From Arthrobacter castelli DSM 16402 (GTDB lineage Bacteria; Actinomycetota; Actinomycetes; Actinomycetales; Micrococcaceae), in assembly GCF_000430705.1 (NCBI RefSeq), contig NZ_AUMN01000003.1:186001-250000 (forward strand): a stretch of 64,000 nucleotides of DNA, in the 5' to 3' direction. Within the stretch, counting starts at the first letter, position 1. Each line of letters opens with the position of its first letter. The notes below the pieces were generated by a model. The model saw only the letters and a list, made by a program, of their open reading frames with translations, ran no database searches and was not told where the DNA came from. Positions 11,444 to 20,127 of this stretch are shown here, one piece after another. The position numbers and the translations under genes are program-made.

Positions 11444-13231
11444 CTACGCGTCCGTGCGCCAGGACGCCCACAGCGCGGCATAGGAACCACCCGCTGCCAG
11501 CAATTCGTCGTGGGAACCTAGCTCGGAGATGTTTCCATCCTCGACGACGGCGATCCGATCGGCATCGTGGGCGGTGTGCAGGCGGTGGGCAATGGCGACG
11601 ACGGTGCGCCCGGACAGTACTGCGCTCAGCGACCGCTCCAGGTCCCGGGCCGCCTGGGGGTCGATCAACGATGTCGCTTCATCCAGCACCAGGGTGTGCG
11701 GATCGGCCAGGATCAACCGGGCCAGCGCCAGCTCCTGGGCCTGTGCCGGCTTCAGGTTGAAGGCGCCGGATCCCACCTCGGTCTCCAGGCCATCAGGCAG
11801 AGCACGCGCCCACTCGAGTGCGCCGACGTCGTCAAGCGCCGCCTCGATTTCACCGGCCGTGGCGTCGTCCTTGCCCAGCCGGACGTTGTCGATCAGCGAG
11901 CCCACAAACACATGATGCTCCTGGGAGACCAGAGCCACCTCCCGGCGCAGGGCATCCAGTGGCCGGTCCACCAGGGGCACGCCGCCCACGGTGACGGAGC
12001 CATGGGAAGGGGGATGGATGCCGGCGATCAGCCGCCCCAGCGTCGACTTCCCGGCACCCGAGGGGCCGACCATGGCCAGCCGTTCGCCGCGGCGCAGCTG
12101 CAGGTCGACCCCGTGCAGCACGTCGTGCCCGGGCCGGTAGGCGTAGCGGACGTCGTTGACGTGGATATCCTCGTTGACCGGTTCCGCCTCGGTGGCAATC
12201 CGGTCGCCGGGCACGTCCTTGATACCGATGATCCGTGCCAACGAGGAGGCCCCGACCTGGATTTCATCCACCCACATGATCAGCAGGTCGATGGGATCGA
12301 TGAGCCGCACCGCGTACAGTGCCACGGTGGCGATGACGCCCGGTGTCACCAATCCCTGCCCGGCGAGCCATCCGCCCCACAGCAGCACACCGGCCACCGG
12401 GATCCAGAAGGAAAAATCGGCAAACGGGAACAGCACTGTGCGCAGCCGCAGCGTGTACCGCTCGGCCGCGAAGCTGCCCTTGAGTGAATCGTCCAGCCGC
12501 TTCCGGCGCCGGGCGCCGAGGCTGAGCGCATCCACCGTGCCCGCGCCTTCGACAGTTTCAGTGACAGCGCCATTGACGGCGGCGTAACTCTCCCGCTCGC
12601 GAAGGTAGCCTGCCGTCGCTCGCTTCAGGTACCAGCGAGTGGCCGGGATCAACAGCGGCAACCCGATCAGCAGTGCCAGCGCCAGCACCGGCGAGGTGAT
12701 CACGGCGGCCAGCACCGTGAACACGATCTGGGCCACCGAGACCAGCACCTGCGGAACACCGAACCGCACGGTGTGGGAGACGGATTCGATGTCGTTGGTG
12801 GTGCGGGTGACCAGGTCGCCGGTGCCCGCCTTTTCCACCGTGGATAGCGGCAGCGAGGTCACCCGCTCCATGAACTCCTCGCGCAGCTGGGCGAAGACAT
12901 GCTCGCCGAGGACCATGCCGGATTTGGTGGCGGACCGGGTCAGCAGCGCCTGGAGGGTGACAAAACCGAGCAGGATCAGCGCCACCCACATAATGTAGGC
13001 GGACGTGGTGCCCGCGACGACGGCGTCAATCATCCGGCCGAGCAGGAACGGCCCGGCCAGCCCGGCAATGGCGGCGAGCATGTACAGTCCGATCACGCGG
13101 CCCAGTCCGCCCCGGTGCTGCCGCATCAGCCGCAGTGTTTCGGCCTTCACCTCCGCGCCGTCGGCCACCGGAAGCTTGCCATCGACGACGGCGCCCGACG
13201 CCGGGGCGGTCATGGTCTGGTTCTCACTCAC
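11444..13231 (-). CDS. ABC exporter half-transporter (permease-ATPase), subunit with intact catalytic ATPase residues
   Basis: A 595-residue type-I ABC exporter half: six membrane segments in the first ~320 residues, then an ATPase domain. Walker A is GPSGAGKSTLG, the Q-loop is VSQEHHVF, Walker B is TLVLDEATS and the switch histidine is in AIAHRL. The signature LSGGQ is replaced by LKPAQAQELALARLI. It overlaps the preceding gene (13224-15008) by 8 bases, so the two are translated together and surely form a heterodimer. Together they should keep one good ATP site. Substrate (lipid, peptide or drug) cannot be read from the sequence. Transcribed away from the convergent PTS-like gene. Confidence 0.9.
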   Translation of the reverse strand: MSENQTMTAPASGAVVDGKLPVADGAEVKAETLRLMRQHRGGLGRVIGLYMLAAIAGLAGPFLLGRMIDAVVAGTTSAYIMWVALILLGFVTLQALLTRSATKSGMVLGEHVFAQLREEFMERVTSLPLSTVEKAGTGDLVTRTTNDIESVSHTVRFGVPQVLVSVAQIVFTVLAAVITSPVLALALLIGLPLLIPATRWYLKRATAGYLRERESYAAVNGAVTETVEGAGTVDALSLGARRRKRLDDSLKGSFAAERYTLRLRTVLFPFADFSFWIPVAGVLLWGGWLAGQGLVTPGVIATVALYAVRLIDPIDLLIMWVDEIQVGASSLARIIGIKDVPGDRIATEAEPVNEDIHVNDVRYAYRPGHDVLHGVDLQLRRGERLAMVGPSGAGKSTLGRLIAGIHPPSHGSVTVGGVPLVDRPLDALRREVALVSQEHHVFVGSLIDNVRLGKDDATAGEIEAALDDVGALEWARALPDGLETEVGSGAFNLKPAQAQELALARLILADPHTLVLDEATSLIDPQAARDLERSLSAVLSGRTVVAIAHRLHTAHDADRIAVVEDGNISELGSHDELLAAGGSYAALWASWRTDA

Positions 13232-15008
13232 TGCGGATCACCACCTTCCGGTATGCCGACTGCGATGCCAGCAGCTGTTGATGGGTGCCTTCGGCCTGGA
13301 ACCGATCGCCGTCCAGGAAGATGACTTTGTCCATGCAGCCCAGCATCAGCGGACTGGCGGTGACGACGACGGTGGTCCGGGATGGCTCTCCGCCGGCGGG
13401 TCCGCCCGTTTCTCCGGCGCCGGCTGGCCCGTCGGTTGTCCCCGCCCGGCCGTTGCGTGCCTGGTGCAGCCGCCCGGCGATCCGCGCTTCGGTGTGGGCA
13501 TCGACCGCACTGGTCGGCTCCACCAGCACCAACGTCTCCGCATCGGTCAGCAAGGCCCGGGCCAGAGCGAGACGCTGGCGTTGTCCGCCGGAGAAGCTGC
13601 GGCCCTTCTCGGCCACTTCGTGGCTAAGGCCGCCGTCGAGCCCGTCCAGAATATCCGTGGCGCTGGCCGCCTGCAGTGCCGACAATATCTCCTCGTCCGA
13701 ATGCCGTCGGTGCGGATCCAGTTCGTCGCGCAGTGGACCGGTGAACAACTCCGGATCCGCGCCGCTGACCACAATCCGCCGTCGTACCTGGTGCAACGGC
13801 ACACGGTGCAGGGCAGCTGATCCCCACCGCACTTCCGCTTCATTCAGCACGGCGTCGTCGAACCGGCCCAGCCGGTGGGCCAGGCTCGCCGATGCCGCCG
13901 GGTCGGAAGAGACGATCGCGGTCATGATTCCGGGTGCGATCGTGATGGCGGTGCGGGTATCGATCAACGGACTCTGCGGGCCAGGGGCGGGCTGCGGCTC
14001 CTCATGGTCGGCGACGTCCGGCTCGGTGGCCAGCACCTTGATGATCCGGCGTGCGCCCACCCTCGCCCGGATGAAACGGGACACGCCATCGGCGGCAGTG
14101 CGGATCGGCCCGATCAGGAAGACCGAATAACCAAACAGCGACACCAGCTCGCCGGGCTCGATAGTCTCGGACAGCACCATATTGGCGCCCAGCCAGATGA
14201 AGAGCACCCCGAAGGCTCCGGCAATGAAGACCTGCGCGGCCGCCAAATCGGACAACGACCAGGCCACCCGGATGCCGGTGTCCCGGGTGGATGCCGAGCG
14301 GGCCCGATAGCGGTCAACGAAGATGTGCTCGCCGCCGATCCCCCGCAGCACCCGCAGCCCCGCCACGGTGTCCGCGCCGACCGCTGTCATCCTGCCCGCT
14401 TCCTCCCGCTGGGCAGCTTGCCGGACCTGCAGCGGCCGGATGACGAACAACAACACCACGCAGGCCAGCGGAACTCCCACCAAGACCAGCAGCCCGAGCA
14501 GCCACGAGATCCGGAAGATCAGTATCGAAACCGCAAAATAGCCGATGATGGCGCCGAACAACCGGGTGGCGACGACATATACCTCACCCAGCCGGATGGA
14601 GTCGGAGGCACCGGTGGAAACCACCTCGCCCGTGGAGAATTTCCGGGGGATGGCATTGCCGGTGCGACTGACTTTATAGCCCACCAACTGGGCTGAGCGG
14701 AAAGCGGCCTGGAGCCAACTGCTGACATGGGCCCGGTGGCCGAGCACGGATGCGGCGGCCTGGATGATGGTTAGCGTCACCAGGAGGCCAACCCACCAGG
14801 TCAGCTGGCTGAAATTGCCCGCGACGATTCCCGTATCGATGGCCCGTCCGACGGCGAAAGGGATCATCGCCTGCGAGAGCATCCAGACCGATTCCAGGGC
14901 AGTGCTCAGTGCCAGCGTGGGCTTTTGCAGCCGCGCCAGCCAGAGCAAATACCGGTTGGGTGAGCGTAGCTCGACCGGGCCGGCGTCGGGGTAGGGGAAG
15001 GTGCGCAC
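13224..15008 (-). CDS. ABC exporter half-transporter, subunit with degenerate ATPase but intact signature motif
   Basis: A 594-residue partner of the exporter half just downstream. It has an N-terminal six-helix membrane domain and a C-terminal ATPase domain whose Walker A position reads VSSDPAASASLAHRLG with no Lys, whose Q-loop region VVSGADPELF lacks the Gln, whose Walker B is LVLVEPTSAVD (first Asp replaced by Val) and whose switch region VTASPLML lacks the His. The signature SFSGGQRQRLALARALL is intact. The defects are therefore complementary to those of the partner. The start is GTG 15008; a -10-like TAGGAT lies 8 bases upstream, so it may be leaderless. An insertion rich in Gly/Ala/Pro (GRAGTTDGPAGAGETG) sits near the C-terminus. 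Confidence 0.9.
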   Translation of the reverse strand: MRTFPYPDAGPVELRSPNRYLLWLARLQKPTLALSTALESVWMLSQAMIPFAVGRAIDTGIVAGNFSQLTWWVGLLVTLTIIQAAASVLGHRAHVSSWLQAAFRSAQLVGYKVSRTGNAIPRKFSTGEVVSTGASDSIRLGEVYVVATRLFGAIIGYFAVSILIFRISWLLGLLVLVGVPLACVVLLFVIRPLQVRQAAQREEAGRMTAVGADTVAGLRVLRGIGGEHIFVDRYRARSASTRDTGIRVAWSLSDLAAAQVFIAGAFGVLFIWLGANMVLSETIEPGELVSLFGYSVFLIGPIRTAADGVSRFIRARVGARRIIKVLATEPDVADHEEPQPAPGPQSPLIDTRTAITIAPGIMTAIVSSDPAASASLAHRLGRFDDAVLNEAEVRWGSAALHRVPLHQVRRRIVVSGADPELFTGPLRDELDPHRRHSDEEILSALQAASATDILDGLDGGLSHEVAEKGRSFSGGQRQRLALARALLTDAETLVLVEPTSAVDAHTEARIAGRLHQARNGRAGTTDGPAGAGETGGPAGGEPSRTTVVVTASPLMLGCMDKVIFLDGDRFQAEGTHQQLLASQSAYRKVVIRSE

Positions 15009-15169
15009 AAGGATAAATCCTATTACTTATGTGGCGCGAATTGGGGGTTTCGCTGGAAGTAATTGGGAAAATCCAATGACTTATTGGGCACCCTTGTGGC
15101 GGTTGTCAGGCAGCCCGCAATATCCAACCCACGGCGGACCGCAGGACCGCTTGAGTGTGCTGGCGTCCA

Positions 15170-15985
15170 TTAGCCTTCTTCTTCCCGGGCGGGTGACATC
15201 TCCCAGGGAGCTTGGGGGAGGACCTGGCCGGTTTCCAGCAGCGACTTCAGGTTCGCCAGCACGGCAGGCCATCCGTCGGAGATGCCGTTGAGCATCTCCT
15301 GGGTGGGCAGGTTCTCGTGGGTCACGGTGAGGCGGATGATGTCTTGGTGCGGTTCGACCAGGAATGTGACAACAGACGGTTCCCGCGGGGATTCCGGATC
15401 GGGGGCATCGTCGAAAGTGATAACCAAGCGAGTCGGGGGCTCGGCCTCGACGACTTGCCCGGTGACATCAATGACACCTGAGCCGTCGACCCGCCGGTGT
15501 TCCCAGGTCGAGCCTGGTTGCCAGTCCGAAATGTTGGCGTGCCCCCAATAGCGGGCTGTCAGGTCTGCGTCGGTCAGCGCTTGCCATACCTGCTCGGCGC
15601 TGGCGCGGATGTAGGTGACATAGACATAGCTTGGCACGGTTTGTTGATTGCTCATGGCATATTCCTCTGCTTGATGTTTGATCGCACTGATGGTCTGCAG
15701 GCGGGGCATGTCGAACCCCGATATCCAGCGCTCCTCGATTTCGTGGATTGGCCCCGGGTTGAGGTAGTGGAGACGTTCCCGGCCGCGCCGGACGACGGAC
15801 ACGAGATTGGCTTGCTTGAGGATGTCGAGGTGCTGTGTCGCCGACTGGCGCGCCATGTCCAGCCGTTCGCACAGCTCACGAAGTGTCTGGCCATTCTGCT
15901 CGCGAAGCCGGTCCAGCAGCAGTCGTCGGGTCGGATCGGCCAGCGCCTTGAAAACCAGTTCCATTGCGCTCGAAGTGGTACTCAT
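15170..15985 (-). CDS. ArsR-type repressor fused to an AHSA1/SRPBCC domain
   Basis: A 271-residue two-domain protein. Residues about 8-75 are an ArsR winged helix (FKALADPTRRLLLDRLRE, then LCERLDMARQSATQHLDILKQANLV as recognition helix); residues about 120-265 are an AHSA1-type SRPBCC ligand-binding fold (VYVTYIRASAEQVWQALTDADLTARYWG). No metal-binding Cys pair is seen, so the SRPBCC domain probably senses or binds a hydrophobic ligand or serves as a partner module. ATG 15985 is preferred over a TTG at 15991. A perfect 10-base inverted repeat directly upstream is a likely autoregulatory operator. It is the fused counterpart of the separate ArsR and AHSA1 genes at 47.9-48.9 kb. Confidence 0.85.
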   Translation of the reverse strand: MSTTSSAMELVFKALADPTRRLLLDRLREQNGQTLRELCERLDMARQSATQHLDILKQANLVSVVRRGRERLHYLNPGPIHEIEERWISGFDMPRLQTISAIKHQAEEYAMSNQQTVPSYVYVTYIRASAEQVWQALTDADLTARYWGHANISDWQPGSTWEHRRVDGSGVIDVTGQVVEAEPPTRLVITFDDAPDPESPREPSVVTFLVEPHQDIIRLTVTHENLPTQEMLNGISDGWPAVLANLKSLLETGQVLPQAPWEMSPAREEEG

Positions 15986-15990
15986 ATTCA

Positions 15991-16016
15991 ATTATGCAGG
16001 TAATAGCCTGCATAAT
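15991..16016. promoter_or_regulatory. Probable ArsR operator (perfect inverted repeat)
   Basis: ATTATGCAGG (15991-16000) and its exact reverse complement (16007-16016) flank a 6-base spacer. It ends six bases from the ATG of the ArsR-AHSA1 gene and overlaps where its -10 or start point should be. It also lies 39 bases before the ATG of the remnant gene at 16055, so it could have controlled both directions. Confidence 0.7.
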
Positions 16017-16054
16017 GTCAAGAGCTGGTGTGGACCACCATGTAGGATTTCCGC

Positions 16055-16261
16055 ATGGGCGTGGATGTCATGGCCATGGCCCGGGAAGAGCGCGCCGATC
16101 TGGCCGACTTCCTGCGTACCCACCTCGAACCACGCGGCGTCCGTTTGGTCGCCACCGATCTTGATTGGGCCCGCGGCAGAGGGCCCGAAGCACACGAAGA
16201 GGCGGAGGCGGTTCTGATGACCCTGGCTGGACGCTCCGGCGTGGCCCAGGCCACTCCATAT
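16055..16261 (+). pseudogene. Maleylpyruvate-isomerase-family (MDMPI/DinB-like) gene, internally deleted and 3'-truncated
   Basis: The frame starts MGVDVMAMAREERADLADFL, the typical N-terminus of the actinobacterial TIGR03083/TIGR03085 mycothiol-dependent maleylpyruvate isomerase family, then jumps straight to RGVRLVATDLDWARGRGPE and AVLMTLAGR, which belongs near the C-terminus of the same family. About 130 central residues, including the CEGW/VRDVVAH helix region, are missing, and the end is replaced by the antisense of the neighbouring SRPBCC gene. A -10-like TAGGAT lies six bases before ATG 16055. It is a deletion remnant rather than a functional enzyme; a short expressed peptide cannot be excluded. 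Confidence 0.7.
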
Positions 16262-16726
16262 TCAGCGGGACTCGGCGATTCTCTTGATGGCCTGCAGCGT
16301 CGCCGGGATGCCCGTGCGGGCTGCCTGGCTGCGCTCATCGATCTGGTCTTGCGCCTCCGCCCCGTACTTCTCGTGGAACATGGCAATGCCTTCATCGCGG
16401 AATTCCCATGATTCGGTCAGCCGCGTGCCGCCCTCGACTGGCAGGAGCGTGTAACTCCACCGTACAAACGAGCCACCGACCATCCAGGTGAATTCGCGGG
16501 GCCGCCGCGCGACCACGACTTGCGACTTCGTTTCCCACACCCGGCCGTTGGATTCATTGCGGCCACTGAACCAGGCACCTTCGGTGGGGCCGCCGTCGTC
16601 GTGCCACCAGCACGCCGTGCAGATGGGGCTCCATTCGCCGGTTCGGGTGACGTCCGAGACCAGGTCGTAGACGGCCTCCGGCGAAGCATCGATGATGATG
16701 GAGTCAGAGTAGCGGAGTGGTTCCAT
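16262..16726 (-). CDS. SRPBCC family protein (polyketide cyclase/START-like)
   Basis: A 154-residue single-domain protein beginning MEPLRYSDSIIIDASPEAVYDLVSDVTRTGEWSP in outline: the strand-helix start and 'EAVYDLVSD' followed by the Trp are characteristic of SRPBCC/polyketide-cyclase proteins, which bind hydrophobic ligands in a deep cavity. The later segments GSFVRWSYTLLPVEGGTRLTESWE fit the family. I chose ATG 16726; upstream in-frame codons exist but add Arg/His-rich sequence without homology. Its function is unknown. It is convergent with the MDMPI remnant on one side and divergent from the broken phosphotransferase gene on the other. Confidence 0.8.
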   Translation of the reverse strand: MEPLRYSDSIIIDASPEAVYDLVSDVTRTGEWSPICTACWWHDDGGPTEGAWFSGRNESNGRVWETKSQVVVARRPREFTWMVGGSFVRWSYTLLPVEGGTRLTESWEFRDEGIAMFHEKYGAEAQDQIDERSQAARTGIPATLQAIKRIAESR

Positions 16727-16769
16727 GCCACCAGTATTACAGTTGCAGTCAGTGCAGCGGCGGAAGCGT

Positions 16770-17355
16770 ATGGGTGAAGTGGACATGAAGAATTTCCCCG
16801 ACCGGCGGCCACGTTTGACGGCGTGGCGGGACGTCGAATTGGGGGCCCGGATGGGTGGTGGCGCGCGCAATCCCGTCTTCAGGGCCAGCCGCCGCGGCGC
16901 CGACCTGGTCGTCAGGGTATCGGGCCGCTCCGAGGCATCGCTGGCGTGGGAACTGGACCTGCTCGAGCATCTCGCCGCCCACGGGCTGACGGTGCCGACG
17001 ACTCTTGAGACGGAGGATGGGCGACGTCACGACGAGGGTGTCCTGGTCCAGCGGCTGATTCCGGGCAACGCTCCCCGCGACCGTACCGACTGGAACCGTG
17101 TGGTGCAGACACTTGAGCAGGTGCACGGCGTAACAGGGCAGTGGCCGCAGCGCCCAGGCTTCGCCTCCGCCCGGACCCTGCTGACTGAACGTCGCGGAGG
17201 CGACGTTGATTTCAATGCGATGCCCCGGCCTGACAACCGCCGGCCTCGCCTGGGAGACGGCAACATGCTGGGTCAAGGAACCGGAGTATGCTCAACGCTG
17301 CCTGGCGGGTCTGCAGGCCAGGTTCGATGACGAATATTCCCCAAAACGGCCGTAA
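16770..17355 (+). pseudogene. Aminoglycoside-phosphotransferase-family gene, internally deleted and frameshifted
   Basis: The 5' part (ATG 16770) encodes a kinase-fold N-lobe, RNPVFRASRRGADLVVRV then LLEHLAAHGLTVPTTLETEDG and LVQRLIPGNAP, running to FASARTLLTERRGGDVDFNAMP near 17220. After that, a different frame encodes TTAGLAWETATCWVKEPE, then RCLAGLQARF and a stop at 17353-17355, which is the normal C-terminus of the same family. The catalytic loop (HGDxxxxN) and metal-binding IDWD region between them are gone. So an out-of-frame deletion near 17224 has destroyed the gene. The surviving frame continues with nonsense to 17330. Confidence 0.75.
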
Positions 17356-17386
17356 GCCGGGAGCTTCCCGGCCGGCATGAGGCAGT

Positions 17387-18589
17387 TTAAGCGGGCCCTG
17401 CTTGCTCCCAGCTCCGAAGGGCCGGCCAGGCGATAAGTGCGCAGAGGGCGAAGACTGTCCCGCCGGCTAAAAACGGGATCTGAAGGCTGGACGTGTCGAC
17501 GAGCACGCCGCCCAGCCCCGCACCTATCGCAAGACCAGCGAGCCCGAACAATTTCGATACGGAGTTCACCCGACCGCGGAAGCCTTCCGGGACCAGCCGT
17601 TGCCGTATGGAAGCGACACACACTCCATACACCACGGCATGGAGAATATAAGCCGCCAGACACACGCCGGCCACCCAGGGACTTGTGGTGGATGATGTGG
17701 CGAACAACGTCACAGAACCAAGGGCCAAGCTTCCTGCAGCTGTGGCGGCATACCCGGTCCTGCGGCGAAGCGGTCCCGCGATGGCGGTTCCGGCCAGCCC
17801 GCCAAGAGCTGACACGGACAGCAATATTCCGTAGCCCGCCGGCTCAAGTCCCAGCACATCCTGGGAGAAGAGGACCAGAATGGAGAAGGGCATCATATAA
17901 GCGATGCTGGACAGCCCAGTCACGACTGAGAGAATGCGAAGCAGCCGGTGGCGCGCCAGCCAGGAAGCGCCTTCAACCACCTCCCGGGGCAGTGACGGCC
18001 GATGGCGGGTGGACCGTTCCGGGCGGAAGCTTCCGGCAAGCGTGAAAAAGAACAAGGCCGCGGCAGCGTACGCGCCGCCGGTTATGCCAATAGGCAAGGC
18101 GATCGCCGCCGCGAACATCAGTCCGCCAAGCGGCGGACCGACGAATTCATCGGCGACGAGCTGTGTGGCTGATATTTGGCTGTTGGCCCTGTCCAAGGCG
18201 CCGCTTTCAACGATCGAAGGCAGGATCGACAGGGCCGAGTTGTCAGCCGCCGTTTCCAGCATGCCAACCAGCGCGAAGACCACGTACAGCGCGGGGAGGG
18301 ACGCCGTACCCGTGGCCACGAACAGTGCGAGGCACGCCAGCAGCAGGCCTCTGCCAAGATTGGCGGCCCACAGGATCGTTTTGCGGTCCAAGCGGTCGAC
18401 GAGTGCACCGACGGGAAGAACCACGGCGAACCTGGCCGCTGAGTAGACCAATGACAGGCCGGCGATCAGCAATGGGTCAGACGTCAGCGTTGTCGCAAGA
18501 AGCGGTATGGCAACGAAACTGATGCCGTCGCCGAAATTCGAGGCAGCACTGCCGGCCCACAGCTTCCGGTATTCCCGCCCCAACGACAT
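17387..18589 (-). CDS. Major facilitator superfamily exporter (MFS_3/EntS-like)
   Basis: A 400-residue integral membrane protein with about 12 hydrophobic helices. It opens REYRKLWAGSAASNFGDGI, typical of the MFS_3 group that includes EntS, and has the loop 2-3 motif GALVDRLDRKTIL. Family members export siderophores, macrolides or unknown compounds; the substrate cannot be assigned. I chose ATG 18589, where homology begins, rather than upstream Arg-rich codons. It ends 32 bases from the stop of the broken phosphotransferase gene, tail to tail, and is divergent from the SURF1-like gene, with a short shared promoter region. Confidence 0.8.
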   Translation of the reverse strand: MSLGREYRKLWAGSAASNFGDGISFVAIPLLATTLTSDPLLIAGLSLVYSAARFAVVLPVGALVDRLDRKTILWAANLGRGLLLACLALFVATGTASLPALYVVFALVGMLETAADNSALSILPSIVESGALDRANSQISATQLVADEFVGPPLGGLMFAAAIALPIGITGGAYAAAALFFFTLAGSFRPERSTRHRPSLPREVVEGASWLARHRLLRILSVVTGLSSIAYMMPFSILVLFSQDVLGLEPAGYGILLSVSALGGLAGTAIAGPLRRRTGYAATAAGSLALGSVTLFATSSTTSPWVAGVCLAAYILHAVVYGVCVASIRQRLVPEGFRGRVNSVSKLFGLAGLAIGAGLGGVLVDTSSLQIPFLAGGTVFALCALIAWPALRSWEQAGPA

Positions 18590-18667
18590 GGTGCCTGAGC
18601 CTACCGTAGCGTGGCTCACACCAGGCTGTATTGGGATTTCTACAAGCGGACGAAGTACCGTTAAGGT

Positions 18668-19540
18668 GTGCTCAAAACCGCTCTCAAACCCCGCTGGATT
18701 GCCGCGCTCATCCTTGCGCTGGTGCTGTCCACGGTGTTCGTGCTGCTCAGTCAGTGGCAGTTCTCCAGTGCACAGGACGCACCCGCGCCTGCGCCGCCGT
18801 CGTCGACCGAAGAGGTCAAGCCCCTGACCACGGTCCATAAACCAGGCACACCAATGACTGCCGGCACCGCCGACCAGATGGTCTCAGCCAGCGGTCGCTT
18901 CCTGGCGGATAAGCAAGTGCTGGTGGAAGGACGGCTGCAGGATGACCAGCCCGGATACTGGGTGGTGACCGCGTTCGCGGTCGACGGCGCCCCGACGCTG
19001 GAGGGCCGCGGAGGCGGAGAACCGGTGATCCCGGTGGCCCGCGGCTGGGTCGAGGACCCGTCCGCCGCCGGCCAGGCGCCGGATGGTCAACTCAAGTTAT
19101 CCGGTCGTCTGCTGCCCACCGAAGCGCCGGTCGTGGACCGGGAAGGCGACCCGTATGTCTCCAGCCTCTCGGTGGCGCAGCTGATCAACCGCTGGGATGT
19201 GGCCAGCTATTCCGGATTTGTGGTGGCCGACCAGACACTGGCGGGCGGCACCCCGGTGGGAGCGGCATCGGGCACCCCGCTGGAGGAGATCCAGGTTTCG
19301 CCCCAGCCGCAGGAAACACCCGTCAACTGGCTCAATATCTTCTACGCCATCGAGTGGTTCGTGTTCGCCGGGTTCGCCTTCTTCCTCTGGTGGCGTCTGG
19401 TGGCCGACGACTACCGGCGCAGCCTGGAGGACGACGAGGACTACGTCGACGACGAATATGAAATGACGACCACCGACAGTACCGATAGCACCGACAGTAC
19501 CGACAGTACTGAACGATCCAACAGTGAGGTAACCCAGTGA
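18668..19540 (+). CDS. SURF1-family cytochrome oxidase assembly protein
   Basis: A 290-residue membrane protein with an N-terminal helix (PRWIAALILALVLSTVFVLL, residues about 8-27) and a second near residue 220 (IFYAIEWFVFAGFAFFLWW), the two-helix SURF1 topology. LSQWQFSSA follows the first helix, as in SURF1, and VARGWVEDP is the conserved central strand. SURF1 helps insert heme a into the aa3 oxidase. The C-terminus is Asp-rich and ends in tandem Thr-Asp-Ser repeats. Start is GTG 18668. The stop overlaps the next gene by 4 bases (GTGA), so the two are translationally coupled; SURF1, DUF3817 and guaA form a conserved actinobacterial order. Confidence 0.88.
   Translation: MLKTALKPRWIAALILALVLSTVFVLLSQWQFSSAQDAPAPAPPSSTEEVKPLTTVHKPGTPMTAGTADQMVSASGRFLADKQVLVEGRLQDDQPGYWVVTAFAVDGAPTLEGRGGGEPVIPVARGWVEDPSAAGQAPDGQLKLSGRLLPTEAPVVDREGDPYVSSLSVAQLINRWDVASYSGFVVADQTLAGGTPVGAASGTPLEEIQVSPQPQETPVNWLNIFYAIEWFVFAGFAFFLWWRLVADDYRRSLEDDEDYVDDEYEMTTTDSTDSTDSTDSTERSNSEVTQ
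19472..19507 (+). repeat. 9-base tandem repeat in the SURF1 C-terminus
   Basis: Four units of ACCGACAGT (one variant, ACCGATAGC) encode Thr-Asp-Ser repeats at the cytoplasmic tail of the SURF1-like protein; a fifth degenerate unit follows. Confidence 0.85.
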
Positions 19541-20034
19541 GTGACTCCCCGCAGGGCCAACAGGGGCAGACGCAGAAGAAACCGCAGAAACGCAGGTTCG
19601 GCGGCACCGCACAGCAAATACGTTCGGCGCTGAGCTTCTACAAGGTGCTGGCTTACGCGACCGGCGTGATGCTGCTGCTGGTGGTGGTCGAAATGATCGC
19701 CAAATACGGCTTCGGATCGGACATCATCGCCGGCGGCACCAGCGCAGCGACCGGCGAGACGATGATTCTCGGGTTCAACAATGTCGCCGAACAGACCATC
19801 ACCGGTGGCTTCAATCTCTCCACCGCCGTGTTGATTGTCCACGGCTGGATGTATGTGGTCTACCTGATTGCCGATTTCCGGCTGTGGTCGCTGATGCGCT
19901 GGCCGTTCTCCAGGTTCATCCTGATAGCGCTCGGCGGCGTGGTTCCGTTCCTGTCTTTCATTGTGGAAACACGCATCCACCGGCAGACTGAAGCCGAACT
20001 CGCCGCCCACCCGGAGGCGGCCGCACGGTATTAG
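19537..20034 (+). CDS. DUF3817 domain membrane protein
   Basis: A 165-residue membrane protein with three predicted helices: YATGVMLLLVVVEMIAKYGF (about 44-63), VLIVHGWMYVVYLIADF (about 105-121) and FILIALGGVVPFLSFIVE (about 133-150), the last ending in HRQ as in DUF3817 proteins. The N-terminal 40 residues are Gln/Lys-rich and hydrophilic. No biochemical role is known for the family. It starts at GTG 19537 overlapping the SURF1 stop and precedes guaA by 93 bases, a standard actinobacterial arrangement. Confidence 0.85.
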   Translation: MSDSPQGQQGQTQKKPQKRRFGGTAQQIRSALSFYKVLAYATGVMLLLVVVEMIAKYGFGSDIIAGGTSAATGETMILGFNNVAEQTITGGFNLSTAVLIVHGWMYVVYLIADFRLWSLMRWPFSRFILIALGGVVPFLSFIVETRIHRQTEAELAAHPEAAARY

Positions 20035-20057
20035 CGCCCGTGAGCAGCACGCGGGCC

Positions 20058-20093
20058 GTGTCTCGAGTGTCTCGAGCGTCCCGAAGGTGTCGA
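20058..20093 (+). repeat. 9-base tandem repeats upstream of guaA
   Basis: Four units ending in CGA (GTGTCTCGA twice, then GCGTCCCGA and AGGTGTCGA) lie between the DUF3817 stop and guaA. The period matches the repeat in the SURF1 tail 550 bases upstream. Confidence 0.7.
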
Positions 20094-20127
20094 ATGTGCG
20101 GCTCCCGGCGCGGACGATTAGGCTTGT

